This document shows positions 36,771-50,199 of a DNA stretch of 64,000 bases, in pieces. The notes below the pieces were generated by a model that did not search any database, had not been told where the DNA came from, and saw nothing but the letters and a program-made list of their open reading frames with translations. Within the stretch, counting starts at the first letter, position 1. The number at the start of each line of letters is the position of its first letter. Where the stretch lies: NCBI GenBank assembly GCA_036925085.1, contig JAUPFP010000002.1, positions 11,022,607 through 11,086,606 on the forward strand, given 5' to 3'. The position numbers and the translations under genes were made by a program. Source of the stretch: Brachycybe producta. Taxonomy: Eukaryota > Arthropoda > Diplopoda > Playtdesmida > Andrognathidae.

Positions 36771-37483
36771 AAACAAACCCATTTCCTCATTTTGATTCGA
36801 ATGCATATAAAAATGTAAACAAATGTTACAAATAAATTTTTATGAATAATAATAAAAACTAGAAAAATAACTTAAAATTGTGTACATTTTCAGCGTATAA
36901 ATTCACTTCAGAAAAAAAACGAATAACTAATTTTTATTGAATGATAAATAAATTCCAATTTACTCAACTAGGAATAAACCTTTGTGTTGCCTTTGATCTA
37001 TGGAATTCTGCAATAAACATAATTCAAACTAAACTTTAATTTAATTAATACATATAATTTAAATTAAACAAAAAATAACTTCATTGATAAAATTATTTTA
37101 AAAAAAAATGAATTTTTTGATACACCAAAGATTCATTTTAGAGAATTTTTTTTTATTAAATATTTTATTTATAGATTGAAACAAGAGTCAATTTTTTTAA
37201 AAGTTTCTTGATCTAATTTTTAAGAATTTTGTTGTTGTTGTTTTTTTTATTTACATATAAAACCTTAGGGCCAAAACAAAAAAAAAATCATATTTTGCAT
37301 TTGGATGATATATTTTTGAAGTTTTTCTTGAAGGAATAAAACTTGTCTACAAGATTCTTCTTTTTTTTTCTTCTACTTGTTTCCTTCATTGACTTCATTA
37401 GATGTCATCACTAATTCCCTCGGATTGAGATGGTAAATGTCAAAAGGAAAAACGAAAGACAGTGTTTTCGGTGCTTGGCAACC

Positions 37484-37497
37484 GTTACCATGGTACC
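37484..37497. promoter_or_regulatory. X-box-like motif (RFX-type)
   Basis: GTTACCATGGTACC differs at one base from the palindrome at 20647. It follows ggcaacc directly. A regulatory role is only suggested. Confidence 0.25.
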
Positions 37498-37544
37498 TCC
37501 TCCACTTTCTATAGTCAAGATTCATATTGTAGAAGGTAACATTC

Positions 37545-38929
<1,385 letters not shown>

Positions 38930-39535
38930 CTTAAGGTCTTTCCATAGAGGTATTCCATCCCACCGTGGTTTTGAGAAAATTTAGGCGTTTTTTTTAACTT
39001 TTCAGTCAAACATTTTTTAGGAGAAACATTATAAATAAATTCAATATGTTTTAGAAACTAGAATAGTTGGTGATATTGCTATAAGTTTTTTTATGGTGAT
39101 ATCTTTAAAAATAAACTTTTTTTATGACAGTTTAAAAAGTGAAAATAATTTTTGCGAGAAATGTTGATGAAAAACTCTTAATATTTTCAAACTAGTATAA
39201 AATGTGTAATTTTTTTGAGATATATTGCCATAAAAACGTTTAGCACAATCTTTTACCATTCTAGTTTTGAAAAGAATTTGAATTTTTTTCATAATGTTGT
39301 TTCTAATAAAATGTTTACGTGACGTTTTTTTCGTCCTTAAAGATACAATGTATTTGATTTTCAAACTTGACATAAAAAGTTTATTTTGAAAGTTACCGAA
39401 ATGAAAATATATTTAAGTGATATGGAGCTATCCTTCTAGTTACTAAAACACTTTCAAAGTTTCCATCGATTCTCCTTCTAAAAGACCATAAAATCATATT
39501 TCAACGGGACGTTTACACTTTAAAACTATGCGTAA
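38930..39535. repeat. Family E MITE merging into family A sequence
   Basis: It has ccatagaggtattccatccc, caccgtggttttgagaaaat, aggagaaacattataaataa, gttttagaaactagaatagt and the inverse ttaccattctagttttgaaa with aatgtttacgtgacg (family E). From 39355 a family A right half follows (aaacttgacataaaaagttt, tatccttctagttactaaaa, acgggacgtttacactttaa). Confidence 0.5.
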
Positions 39536-40764
39536 CTTGAATTTTGAGTAAGAAATAAAATATCTGGAATTTTGTTTTTGGAAATTCACAGAAATATTTA
39601 ATATACGCATTTTTGTATTGTTTTTTTTTATTAGAAGGGCTCGTATTGAGATATATATTTTATTTACGCTTGAAGACATCATTATATTAGTTCGTAATTG
39701 AGCTTCATTAACTGAAGAATTATTTTTGCTAATTTTTTTAAACTATATTTTTTCATAAAAAAAGATAAGTGTTTCAGAAGTTTGAAATGTGGTTTTCGAA
39801 TATTTTTATACGTTATTCTTAAGGTCTTATGTCTTTTTTTTTCGTTTGAAAGTCATGTTAATCAAGTCTTTTTTTTTGAAGACAGCGAATGACATTAAGA
39901 AATAATATATATAATGTCCTGAAGAGATTTTTTTATATATACAATATATATATTTTATAAGATAAAAAAATGAAACAAGAACTCTGAAGCTATAAGTTAA
40001 CCTAATTTGGATACAAAAAATGTTTGTGATGAAATGAAGAACCTTTAGGGCTTAAAAAGAGGGTTTTTGTTAAGGTTGCACCTTACCCTCCTGTTTTTCC
40101 CCTATTCAACTACTACTCCTCCATACACTATCACCTTTTTTTTAAGAAAAAAAAATAAAAGCTCCCTTTATGAAATTACATTATGGGACTTTAGTTAATT
40201 ATTTCCATATACAGAGAGATGGAAAGAGAGAGAGAGAAAGAATATGACGGGTTTTCTATGTTTTAACAAAATGTGGCTTTTTTTTTACTTTTATTTTATT
40301 ATATAAAAACATTTCTCTTTTGTATCTTTTAAGATTTTTTTTTAGCTGTAGAAGTTTTTTTTTTTTACTTTGGGTCTCAAAACACCAAATTTGCTAACAC
40401 AATTTTCACAAAGATTTAAACTTACACAATGAACGGTAAACTTTACTTTGTAGTTGCTTTTAAGAGGGAGAAAAAAAAAATGGTAAAGTTTGTAGCAAAC
40501 TAGAATTGTTGAATACGAATGTGATACAAGTATTTTTTTTAAAAAATGATGATATAGTTTAAAATAAACCGTATCTACAATTTAAAAATATTTTAGAATT
40601 TGTAAAAATAAACGTTAAAATTAAAAAAAGAATTAATTTCAGCCTATCATAATATTTTAATTATAATGTTCTGCTCACAGTTTATTTTAGAAACTAGATT
40701 AGTTGATTTAGTATAATATTGTTAAAAATTGAATTTTTATTACAATTTCAAATTATCTTTTTTT
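39536..40764. other. AT-rich stretch, no clear feature
   Basis: It contains a short GA-run near 40215-40240 and homopolymers. I see no gene. Confidence 0.4.
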
Positions 40765-41110
40765 TAACTTAAGGTTGTTTTAAGTGTGAATCAGCCTCTC
40801 AAACTTTTTCTTTTGCTTTTTGTGATGCAAAATAACAAGAAACTTGACTGACTTTTAGAAACTAGAAGAGAGTAGTTTAATCAATTAAGAATTTTTTTCA
40901 TGTTGATATGATATATTTTGAAATAAGCTTTTTGTATGAGTTTGAAAATGCCCCAAATCTAAACAGATGATATTTTTCTCTACAAAAAAGTTTATTTTGA
41001 AAGATAATGTAATTCAACATGGAAATAAATTTTAAGTGATTTAGCTGGCTACCAGCTCTAGTTTCTAGTTACTCCTAAAATGTTCGAAAATTAGCATAAT
41101 CGAGTGCTGT
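40765..41110. repeat. Family A MITE
   Basis: Left aacTTAAggttgttttaagt, core gacttttagaaactagaaga, gatatattttgaaataagct, right ttaagtgatttagctggcta, ccagctctagtttctag. The right end is eroded. Confidence 0.55.
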
Positions 41111-41950
41111 TTTATTTTCTAACGAGCTTTGTTTTTTTAAAAAAAATTAAGATTTTTTGTGAAAGATGTTTTACGTTAATTTTGCACAACAAGAAATTAA
41201 TTTCGAGAGATCCCACCTTGAAAGTAAATGTAAAAACCATTGGCTAGTAATTAAAAAAAAAACTATAGGTTTTTTTTTACAATGTTGTAAAACATTATTT
41301 AACATCCATGACCTTATGTCCAGAAAATTCTGATTACTGATTGGTGCTTTTATAAATTATAAAGTCGTTAAGTTTGGTTGTCCTAAATTAACTTGTCAAG
41401 CGAAAGGGTTCATCCAGGTGTCTATTTTATTTTTCACTAACATGATGGCGAGATTAATTGTGACAAAGAACATCCTTCTTGAGCTTTCTCTTGTCCAAAA
41501 GTGCCTTTTTCGGACCCTTTTTTCCGTTACGATGATTTAGTGAACATTTCTTACTACCATTAACCTATTATAGGTTTTAACTTAATGCCATCGACAAATA
41601 TATGTACATATTTTAATGTTGCTTCAGGGTTTTTTTTTTTCAAATTCATTAAAAATTGTGTCGATAATGAGAATGTCTCAAGTGGTAAGGACATTTTTAT
41701 TAATAGGATGATGATGATGTCTTTCTACTCAGCACTTCTTTTATTTTTTTTTTCTAGCAAATAATGGATGACATTTATTGATATTTTTTATTTTTTAAAT
41801 TATTTTTTTGTTAAATCAATTCACTCTTATATTTATTTGTCTGCCAGTTGCGAATGTGCTAAACTGCAAAAGTGCAACACCAATTCGAAAATGGGCTCAC
41901 AACAGTAAATTGATTAACAATATATAGATATATAATGTACGTTGTTGAGA

Positions 41951-42000
41951 TTAAGGTGGTTTTAAAGTGTAAACGCCTCTCAGACTGTTGATTATTCTGT
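41951..42000 (+). repeat. Family A MITE left end, cut at a 5S-derived fragment
   Basis: gaTTAAggtggttttaaagt, gtaaacgcctctcagactgt and tgattattctgtct are the first ~50 bp of family A. The copy then stops and 5S-like sequence begins. Confidence 0.7.
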
Positions 42001-42074
42001 CTGACTGTCCCATCATTCTTTAACTTTGGTGATCAGACGAGAACCAGTGTGTTCAATGTGGTATGGCCGTTGAC
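42001..42074 (-). pseudogene. 5S rRNA-derived fragment (5' portion, about 74 nt)
   Basis: On the minus strand from 42074 it reads gtcaacggccataccacatt, gaacacactggttctcgtct, gatcaccaaagttaaagaat, then gatgggacagtcag. This follows the 5' two-thirds of metazoan 5S rRNA (GxCxACGGCCATACCAC..., TCTCGTCxGATC, AAGTTAAGxAxx...GGG). The remaining 45 nt, with most of the internal promoter's box C region partner, are missing. It is a truncated pseudogene, or the head of a 5S-derived SINE. Confidence 0.75.
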
Positions 42075-42606
42075 GAATTCGAGTGTAAATGCTTGGTTGT
42101 GATTATATGACTATATGTGCGATGCCAAATGGCAATACAGAATAGTGCAGAACAGCTAGTGTTTGTGTAACTCAATGCATTGCTAGCTTTGATGTCATTT
42201 TGACGTCACTACTATGTATTGCCATTAGTGCTGCATGTAGTCTTATGTTAGTTGATGTTTTTTTGCTGTGCTGAAAGATGTTATGGACAATATTAGTGAC
42301 GTGGCCTGTTTGAGGCTGTTTTGATGTCACTAATTTGCTGTGTGATTCATTTCAAAGGATGGTGAGGGCATTGGATGTTGAGGCCAATAATGCTTCTCGA
42401 TTGGTTTCAGTATACTGGTGGCAGAGGATGTTAATTTATATGCAAAATATCAAGTAATATTCTAAGTGAAGTTCTAGGCATTTTTGGGAACTCCTTACTT
42501 ATTAGGGCCAGTATTTTCTGGCAGTTTTTTTTCTCTGTTCGCTCCCGTCCCACTTTAATGCCGTTGTCTAGTAGCTAACCTCCACCTCCAATTCTCGTCT
42601 TACAAC
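42075..42606. other. Moderate-complexity sequence with palindromic words
   Basis: It has the inverted pair tttgatgtcattttgacgtc and tgacgtggcctgtttgag...ttttgatgtcactaatttg, and tgccaaatggcaatacagaa against tgtattgccattag, suggesting another worn foldback next to the 5S fragment. No gene is seen. Confidence 0.35.
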
Positions 42607-42855
42607 CTAAAGTGTCAATCACATTGGCAATATTTAAAGCAAGATTCCTTGCAATGTGTTTTTGAATTAGTTGCAATTGCGAATGTGATAATATTTTTGC
42701 AAGACTTAAAAGTGGTTTCCTGCACACCGTCTTACAGAAAATGCAGTTTTTAGGGGTTTTTTTGCAAGAAACTGTGCAAGATTCATATCAATATTTGACT
42801 TATTACTTGTACGGAATCCTGCAAGAAAAATATCCAGTGTGATCGCGGCTTTTAG
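42607..42855. repeat. MITE with ATCACA-type ends
   Basis: The left end ctaaagtgtcaatcacattg, gcaatattt and right end aaaatatccagtgtgatcgc, ggcttttag are inverted; inside, gattccttgcaatgtgtttt pairs with cggaatcctgcaagaaaaat. It is about 249 bp. Confidence 0.55.
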
Positions 42856-43337
42856 ACACATCTACTTATAACCAAGACATTAAATAAGTGGCTGTTAGTT
42901 TTATTTGTTAGGAGACAGGAAACTATTTGTTACTCATACAAAAAAAAAACACGTTACTGTTTAGAAATTCCTCTCTATCATTGATTTGCAGGTGAAAGTG
43001 GAGGGATTAAACATTTTTGTATTGATTTGTATGTCTAATATAATGTAATAGGGGACCCTGTTATATACCAACTAGTTCATGTATCTATTTTTTTTCTTCT
43101 TTTCGTTATTCTCATATAATAGATGTCACTCAGACGTGAATTTCAAAATTCTAATATGACAGCTTAAACTCGTCCCCCCTCCTCTCCCTTTCTACTCTTT
43201 TCTCTTTATTTTTAAACCCTTATTTTGCTCTACATTTTTCTCGTCATCCCAACTGAGACTTTAATGTGGAGATAAATAATGATACATAAATGTCTATGTA
43301 CTTTATTGATCCATAAATGGATTAAAACGTTTCTGAA

Positions 43338-43376
<39 letters not shown>

Positions 43377-44631
43377 GAGAAAAAAATGGGCCCGTTTTTT
43401 TTAGAGAAGAAAGAAAAAAATAGACAACTTAGGATATTTTCGTTAAATTTCATAATTGGCGTGACACTTGGTGGCACATTTATGAAGTTGGCCATTTTTT
43501 TTTCAAAATTTTTTTATAATTCTTAACAGACTTAAAATACCGGAAGCATCATTACAGAAAGAAAATAAGACTGTCATAAGATAATAATTTGTCATATCTA
43601 GCTCATAACTTTGTAACAGTCACAAAAACAAATTACAAAATATTATTATAACAAATATAGTCCTAAAAATTCTGTGTTTATGAATTTTTTGTTGTTGTTG
43701 TTGCACGATGATGCAAACTATAATATTGTGTCTTAATTATAAAGAATACAAATATTTTTAATTATGTTTTTTTTTTCTTTTCTTCAATAAGCAAAATTGC
43801 TTTTGGGCTTTTTTTTTTGCATTTTGCAAATATTTGTGTATCATTAAAAGTTTCATCTTTATTCAACTTAAGGCAAACTTTAGATATTTTTTTTCGAGAT
43901 GATTTAAGAAAGATTGTAATTTTAGATGTTAAAGGAATTGATCTTTTTATGTTTATTTTCAAATATATTTTTTTTTTACTTATATTAAACATTTGAAGAA
44001 AATGTGTCTCAAATTCTTCTTGTGGACAGTGTAAATAAGAAGAAAAATATGTAAAATATTGCAATTTGCAATATATTCATTCATGTGAAACTTTCATTAA
44101 GAGTTTAATTATAAGGTTTCCAATCGTGATAAAGTTTCTTTCCATATATAGAATACAAGACATATAAAATCTATCATTTTACTGATGAGTAGGTCTAGTT
44201 TTGATGACATTAGGTAAAATGTCTCTAAACCCAATTTATTCCTCTTTTTTTTTCTTCTTCCTTTTTTTTCCATCTTTTGGCTGTTTTTTTTCAAACTGAA
44301 ATAAATCCCTTTGGTATTATTGGTAGAGTGGCAATTAGAAAGGGTAATAAACACAATAATGGTACCCTAGTATAAAAGAAAACGGATGGGGAATAAAAAT
44401 AGGGACATCTTTAAAGCTACTATCAACCAATTTATTACTCATTTGAGCTCCTATCAAACACTTATTATTGTTTGGTTATGGTTGTGATTTTCAAGTACCT
44501 ATAGTTTAAGAAATGTTGTTAAAAGTGTCTCAAAGATGTCGCTGTTTGCATTTTTTTTTAAGGTTGGTTATATTTTTTTCTCTCCAAATATGATACAGAG
44601 TGTCACGAAAGTCTGTTTTGTTAAAAATAAC
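42856..44631. other. AT-rich stretch with a (GA)n tract
   Basis: It includes (GA)n at 43336-43380 with two GATA interruptions, and long T/A runs. Minus-strand frames 43762-44064 and 44109-44354 are lysine-rich by base composition and show no domain. Confidence 0.4.
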
Positions 44632-44992
44632 TTAAGTTAGTTTATGAACAGCTGATATTCAACCTTTAATTATATGCTGTCTTTCAGAAGAGCAAAAAAT
44701 AAAGAGAAACTAGAAAGTGTTTTAGAAATTAAAAAGGTAACTCAATCACTTAAGAGTATTTTCATGTTAATATCTTTTAAAATAAATAATTAAAAGATAA
44801 CGTCTTTTTAAAGTTGGATCAGTTTCAGACTCACATAGAAACCTATTTTGAAAGACATCAACATGAACATTCTCTTTTAATTGATTAAACTATCCTTTCT
44901 AGTTTCGAAAACACATTCAATTTTTTTCATTTTTCACCTGAAGGACAGAAGAATGAGAGTTCACGTTTGTATTTTAAAACCACCTTACTGTA
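44632..44992. repeat. Family A MITE, near complete
   Basis: Left end acTTAAgttagtttatgaac, agctgatattcaacc; core gttttagaaattaaaaaggt, aactcaatcacttaagagta; right aaggacagaagaatgagag and attttaaaaccaccTTAc. The ends are of different terminal subtypes. Confidence 0.68.
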
Positions 44993-45002
44993 GTGGAATA
45001 AC

Positions 45003-45313
45003 TAATACCTTGTACACACATGAGTTAAATGAATTCAAATTAAATGTGTTTAGGTGAATTATACGGAATCCAGTTAAGGACATGAACACCAAATAAAAAT
45101 TGACTTTACTATTAATAATTTAAATTGAAATACTAAATCATTATTTTGTCAATAGTTTATCTGATTATATTTAAGTATTAACTCAATATTTTCAGATTAT
45201 TAACTGAATAAATTGAATTCGATATATTGTTTGTTTGTCCTTCATAGAGGGCTCTGTAGAACTAGTTTATTATTTAAATACATTTAAATTATCAGGTGTA
45301 TACTAGGTATTAG
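45003..45313. repeat. Family H repeat (copy 2, inverted relative to copy 1)
   Basis: It matches 36048-36350 in reverse over nearly the whole length (acacatgagttaaatgaatt, tatacggaatccagttaagg, cttcatagagggctctgtag, tatactaggtatta). Only small indels separate them, so they look recent. Confidence 0.75.
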
Positions 45314-45424
45314 GCGAATAATTGTATTTATTTGTATGGAAATTATCTTTCCCATTCAACGGGTTCTCCCACATTACAACAAAAAAAACATTTAAATGAC
45401 ATTGTTGAGTCTATGGAAGAGGCG

Positions 45425-45600
45425 TCTAAATGTGTGTAAATCACGCCTTCCTATTGGCTGATAACATGACAATAAGAAATAATTTCACCTTTATTGCTGC
45501 CTACTTTCTGCTAAATAAATAGAATGGAATTATTATTCAAATTAGATAAAAAAATTTTTCATTCGAATTGTTTTCTGTATGTGTGACCTTAGCCCAACCT
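45425..45600. repeat. Family I MITE (copy 1)
   Basis: It contains taaataaatagaatggaatt, attattcaaattagataaaa and ends ttttctgtatgtgtgacctt. The same word order occurs at 57525-57726. Confidence 0.45.
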
Positions 45601-46662
45601 GAACTCACATTTATTTAGGCCTATTATAATAAGGGCTTGTTAAAAAGCAGAAGAAACTTATCGATCTTTTTTTCTTTTTGTTGTCATTATATTTTGTTTT
45701 GCTTCTTATGCATCACATATTTTAGAAGTCATTTCGTAAATTTTGTTCTTAAACTTGTTTTGAGACTGTTATTTTTGACTTAAAAGATTCAGTCAATGTC
45801 TTAATCCTTTTTTTTGAGACTATATATATATATTTGTAGACTAGAAACCCCCATGAGTCCTTCTAAAACCTTATAAAAGACGATGATATATGTGTTTCTT
45901 TTATTGGTGTTTTGCATTTTTCCTAATAAACTTACAATAATACCTTATAAATTAGCATACTAGTTTCTATTATTTATTCAGGTGCAATAGTTAGGACCTC
46001 TGTACTTATGTCAAAAAAATCTTATAAAGGGAGTCTATATTTTCAAAGTGAATTATCAATAAATTCTTCTGAAAAAGCCTTGAAGAAAATGACTTTGACA
46101 TAAATTGGTTGTTTATGGTAGTGTGTGTCTATATGTGTTCTATTATATAAAATGGAAAGTAGCTTAAATTGTTATTTTTGTTCAGATTTTGAAAAAAAAG
46201 AGGGGTTGGAAAGATTTTTCATTTTCAGTAAGGTCTGTTTTGGTTCACATAAAGTCCGAATTCCCTTTTTCCAAATGGTAATAAGTCAATTAACATATGA
46301 GGGGGGGGGGCGATATTTTTGTTATTTACTTTTATCATTGGTAGTGACAAAATGGATTGAAAAATCAGTGAAATCTGTGCAAAGTGGCGGTGGTATTCTT
46401 ATTTGCTAGTATTTTTTAGTTTCATTTTCTAAAGTAAAGTATCATGTAAAAAGATGATATCACAGATATGATAATGATGTTTATTTTCAGATGAAAAAAA
46501 ATATTTAAATATATTCATATATTATCTATTGTAATGTTGTTCTTGCTGATGCATTTTTTTCTTCTTATTATTTTAATTATGGTTTTATGAAAAAAAAATA
46601 TTTGAAACGTTTGTTTGAATAATTTGATTTTTTTTGGGGGGGGGGGGACTGAAAATATGAAT

Positions 46663-46922
46663 GCTAGCAGTGATTGCCAAACTACAGGATGAATTTTTTT
46701 TTCATACATGTGTATATGTTAGCAGTGATTGCCAAACTACAGGATGATTTTTTTTGCATGTATGTGTATGTGTTAGCAGTGATTGCCAAACTACAGGATG
46801 AATTCGATTTTTTTATATCTGTTAGCAGTGATTGCCTATTTACAGGGTGAATGTAGTTTTGTTAACAGTGATTGCCTATTCATAGGGTGAACTATGTTGG
46901 CAGTGATTACTTATCTATAGAA
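46663..46922 (+). repeat. Minisatellite with shrinking, diverging units
   Basis: Six units start with g(t/c)tagcagtgattgcc and continue aaactacaggatga in the first three, tatttacagggtga and tattcatagggtga in later ones. Unit length falls from about 55 to 36 bp from left to right while divergence rises. Confidence 0.8.
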
Positions 46923-47135
46923 GGAGAGAGAAGAATGAAATTGCAAACTCTTTGAGTAGAAATCTGATGTGAAAATTAACTGCGACAAGGGAGCAAGTCA
47001 TTAACCTTTGTATTGAAAAGGATAAAAGGGAATGAAGGAAGAAATGAAGAGAGATAGGTGGGGGTGGCAAATACCACTGTTGAACTTTAACCCTTTCTGA
47101 AAAGTGCAACAGATTGTCTTTTCCTAAATCTTCAT

Positions 47136-47175
47136 ATGATGATGATGATGATGATGATGTTGTTGATGATGATGA
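47136..47175. repeat. (GAT)n microsatellite
   Basis: About 13 GAT units with a gtt interruption. Related (GAT)n or (CAT)n runs lie near 15336, 31284 and 58235. Confidence 0.9.
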
Positions 47176-47626
47176 CTCTGCTCATTTACAAGATTTTTAT
47201 AGAAAACAAACCTTATGTTAGCTGTCTATATTTTAATCAGTTTTTTTTCGTTAAAGAAAATTTTAAAAAATAGAATTTTCTGATGTTTTATAAGTTGATG
47301 GAATTTTTTTTTCTTCTTCATCTTCTTCTTTTCTGTATAGAGAATAATTAACATTCCCCTTTTTTTTTGAATGAGTTTTGTTTGGTTTCGACGAGGGAAA
47401 ACTCTTCAATTTACTGCTTGTATGCGTAAATTATATGCACACAAAAAAAATCACTATAGTCATCATCATGTTCTTTGACAGGTCAATACACACATACACA
47501 TTCTTTGAATTTGTGTATTGAGTAGGTTTTATTCAATGTGATTGTGTGTGTTATATGTGAAAATGATGATTCAAGAAGGTGGCAGGTTTAGCGTAAAGCA
47601 TGTATGTGACATAAGTATTAGACCTC

Positions 47627-47878
47627 GAGATGCTTAGAAGCCAAGAGGAATAAGTGACAAAAGTAACGTTACGAGTGAATTGAGTCCAAAGTAAGAGATC
47701 TCCGTAGACATCAATGTTATTGTTCTACGTTTTGACACTATTAAGCTGGAATGAGCGGTTTTATTTTAATTATTTTTCTTGTCCAACAAATTCTTTATTA
47801 TTTCATTGAGAAAATTTAATACTTCATTTTTTTTAAATAAAAAACATCACTTATTCCTCTTGGTTTTTAAGCTCCTCA
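47627..47878. repeat. Family G MITE (copy 2)
   Basis: Left end gagatgcttagaagccaaga, ggaataagtgac; right end tcacttattcctcttggttt, ttaagctcctc. It also has ctccgtagacatcaatgtta and ttgtccaacaaattctt as in copy 1. Confidence 0.65.
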
Positions 47879-48078
47879 TGTATATATCTATACAGAGGAG
47901 GAAAAAAAACCATTATTCTAAAGATGCAAATGCTGTATTGTAAGGGCCTACAGGGTACTGATGACATATATATAAAAATTTGTTTGCTCTCACTTTGTGT
48001 GTATGTTAGTTTGACAAGTAAAGAACTTAAATTTTTAAATTAAATAGTGTGCCAAGTACTATTGTGATTTCAACTTTT

Positions 48079-48108
48079 AGAAGAAGAAGAAGAAGAAGAA
48101 GAAGAAAA
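48079..48108. repeat. (GAA)n microsatellite
   Basis: About ten GAA units. Confidence 0.9.
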
Positions 48109-48474
48109 AAATTGTCTTGTTTGTTGTTTGGTTGTGAAAATTTTTTCGTCAAGTCAGAAACAATCTAAAAAGTCTCTCTGAGATTCAATTATACTGTTCA
48201 GTATTAAAGATATACATACAACTTACGGTGTTTCTTACAATGAGTTTACATAATACGATATCTGAATTCTAACCCAAAAAATAATAATAATCTCTCTGTA
48301 GTGGTATTAATAATATATAAAAAAACTTACATTTATAATAAATCTTTTTAGATGATTTAGCTAGATTTTATCAATAATGTTTTTCAAGAAAAAATTTCCA
48401 TACAAAAAAAATCGACGGAAATATTCTGTTGTAATCAGAAACTTAGTGCTGAAAACTTTTAAGAATTTTTGTAT

Positions 48475-49050
48475 CTGCGTTTCAGAAGAGCAAAAACTCT
48501 AGAGAAATTAAAAGTGTTAGAAACTAGAATGGATAGCAGAATCATTTAATAACTATTTTCTTGTTGATATTTTTCAAATTAAACTTTTTATAAAGATTAA
48601 TTTAAGAAAAAAGTCTACTTAAAGTTGAGTTCATTTTCCAAGCTTATTTTAAAAGATGTCATGAAAATGCTCTTAAATGTTTAAGATACTCTTCTAGTTT
48701 CTAAAACACTTTCAATTTCTTCTTAAGATGGTAATTTTCGAACTCTGGTTATTTTATAGTTTATGAAGAGCAAAGCTAAAAAGAAACTAAAACCGGTAGT
48801 TGAATCACGCAATAGTATTTTCATGCCAATATCTTTCAAAATAAACATTTTACAGATATAAATTTTAAAAAAAATGTCGTCTGATTAAAATTGGATAATT
48901 TTCAAATGAACATAAAAAGCTTATTTTAAAATATATCATCAAAAAAATTACCCTTAAGTGAATGTGCTGCTACTCTTCTAGTTTCTAAAGCACTTGTAAG
49001 TTTCTCTTGATCTTGCTCCTGAAAGACAGAATAACCAGGAGCTCCATTAC
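48475..49050. repeat. Two family A MITEs, head to tail
   Basis: First copy (48475-48725): gtgttagaaactagaatgga, tctagtttctaaaacacttt. Second copy (48722-49050): ttcTTAAgatggtaattttc, gaactctggttattttatag, then ctactcttctagtttctaaa and ctgaaagacagaataaccag. Confidence 0.6.
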
Positions 49051-49790
49051 AGAAAAAGTCATAAAATTGTAACGATCATACTTTATGATGTCAATGCTTG
49101 TGAGCTATTATTTTATGACTGTGATATTATTTTGCACAACAGTCAATTTCAGTAATATGACAATATGACAACTTTTGTGACTGTTGCAAAATTATGAGCA
49201 AGATATAATAATTTGTCATTTAAACTTAAAAACAATCTTAAAAATTGAACTTTAAATAATTTCGCTCTTTAAATATTGGAGAAAAAAACTATCGTTTTCA
49301 ATATTGGTAACAAGATAAAATTTATTGATTCTTTTTCTGTTTCTGTATTGATCACAAAAGGGTCATTTTTCTGACCTGTCTTAAAATATAGCCTCTTTCA
49401 TTCCCATTCTATTCTCTTACATCATTTCTTCTTCTTTTTCCCCTTTAAAAGATAAATTTTATATACATGTATATGTGCGTGTGTTACTAAAACAAAAACC
49501 TTTGTTAATAATTCATATTTTATCTATGCACTGCTTGACCATTTCCATTTACATGTTAAAGGCCTTATATATAGGCCTTATATGTATGAAACTATGAAAT
49601 AAAACCATATATAGATCTATATATATATAATGAGAACCATATAGGTAAAGTCTCTATATATGGCTTGTATTGATATAGAGACTAGAAAAGCAAAAAAAAA
49701 AGAAGGTATAAACGTTTTTTTTTGTGTATGTTTTGTTTTCTGAGGGGGTAAAATGGTAACAAAAATATGATCTGTATTATAGTTTGTCTA

Positions 49791-49798
<8 letters not shown>

Positions 49799-49863
<65 letters not shown>
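49799..49863. repeat. (TA)n microsatellite
   Basis: About 32 TA units. Confidence 0.95.
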
Positions 49864-49865
<2 letters not shown>

Positions 49866-50024
49866 TTCTCTATAAGTAAGTTTGTTATGAGGACATGATT
49901 CAGCACTCAGCCGGTTTCGTTTGATGCAAGTCCCCATTGACTTTGATATGTAACATCCACCAAACTACAATTTATATAAGGGGATATAGGGCCCCTTCCT
50001 TGTACAATGTATTCTGCATGTATA

Positions 50025-50038
50025 TGTATGTATGTATG

Positions 50039-50111
<73 letters not shown>
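50025..50111. repeat. (ATGT)n then (TA)n microsatellite
   Basis: A few tatg/tgta units pass into about 34 TA units. Confidence 0.95.
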
Positions 50112-50115
<4 letters not shown>

Positions 50116-50199
50116 GTCCTGAGATCTTTTTCTTCATGTAGGGGCCAAGTTTTATAGTTATTTATTATATTCAGTTTTTGTCGATTCGTTTAGAGCTTG

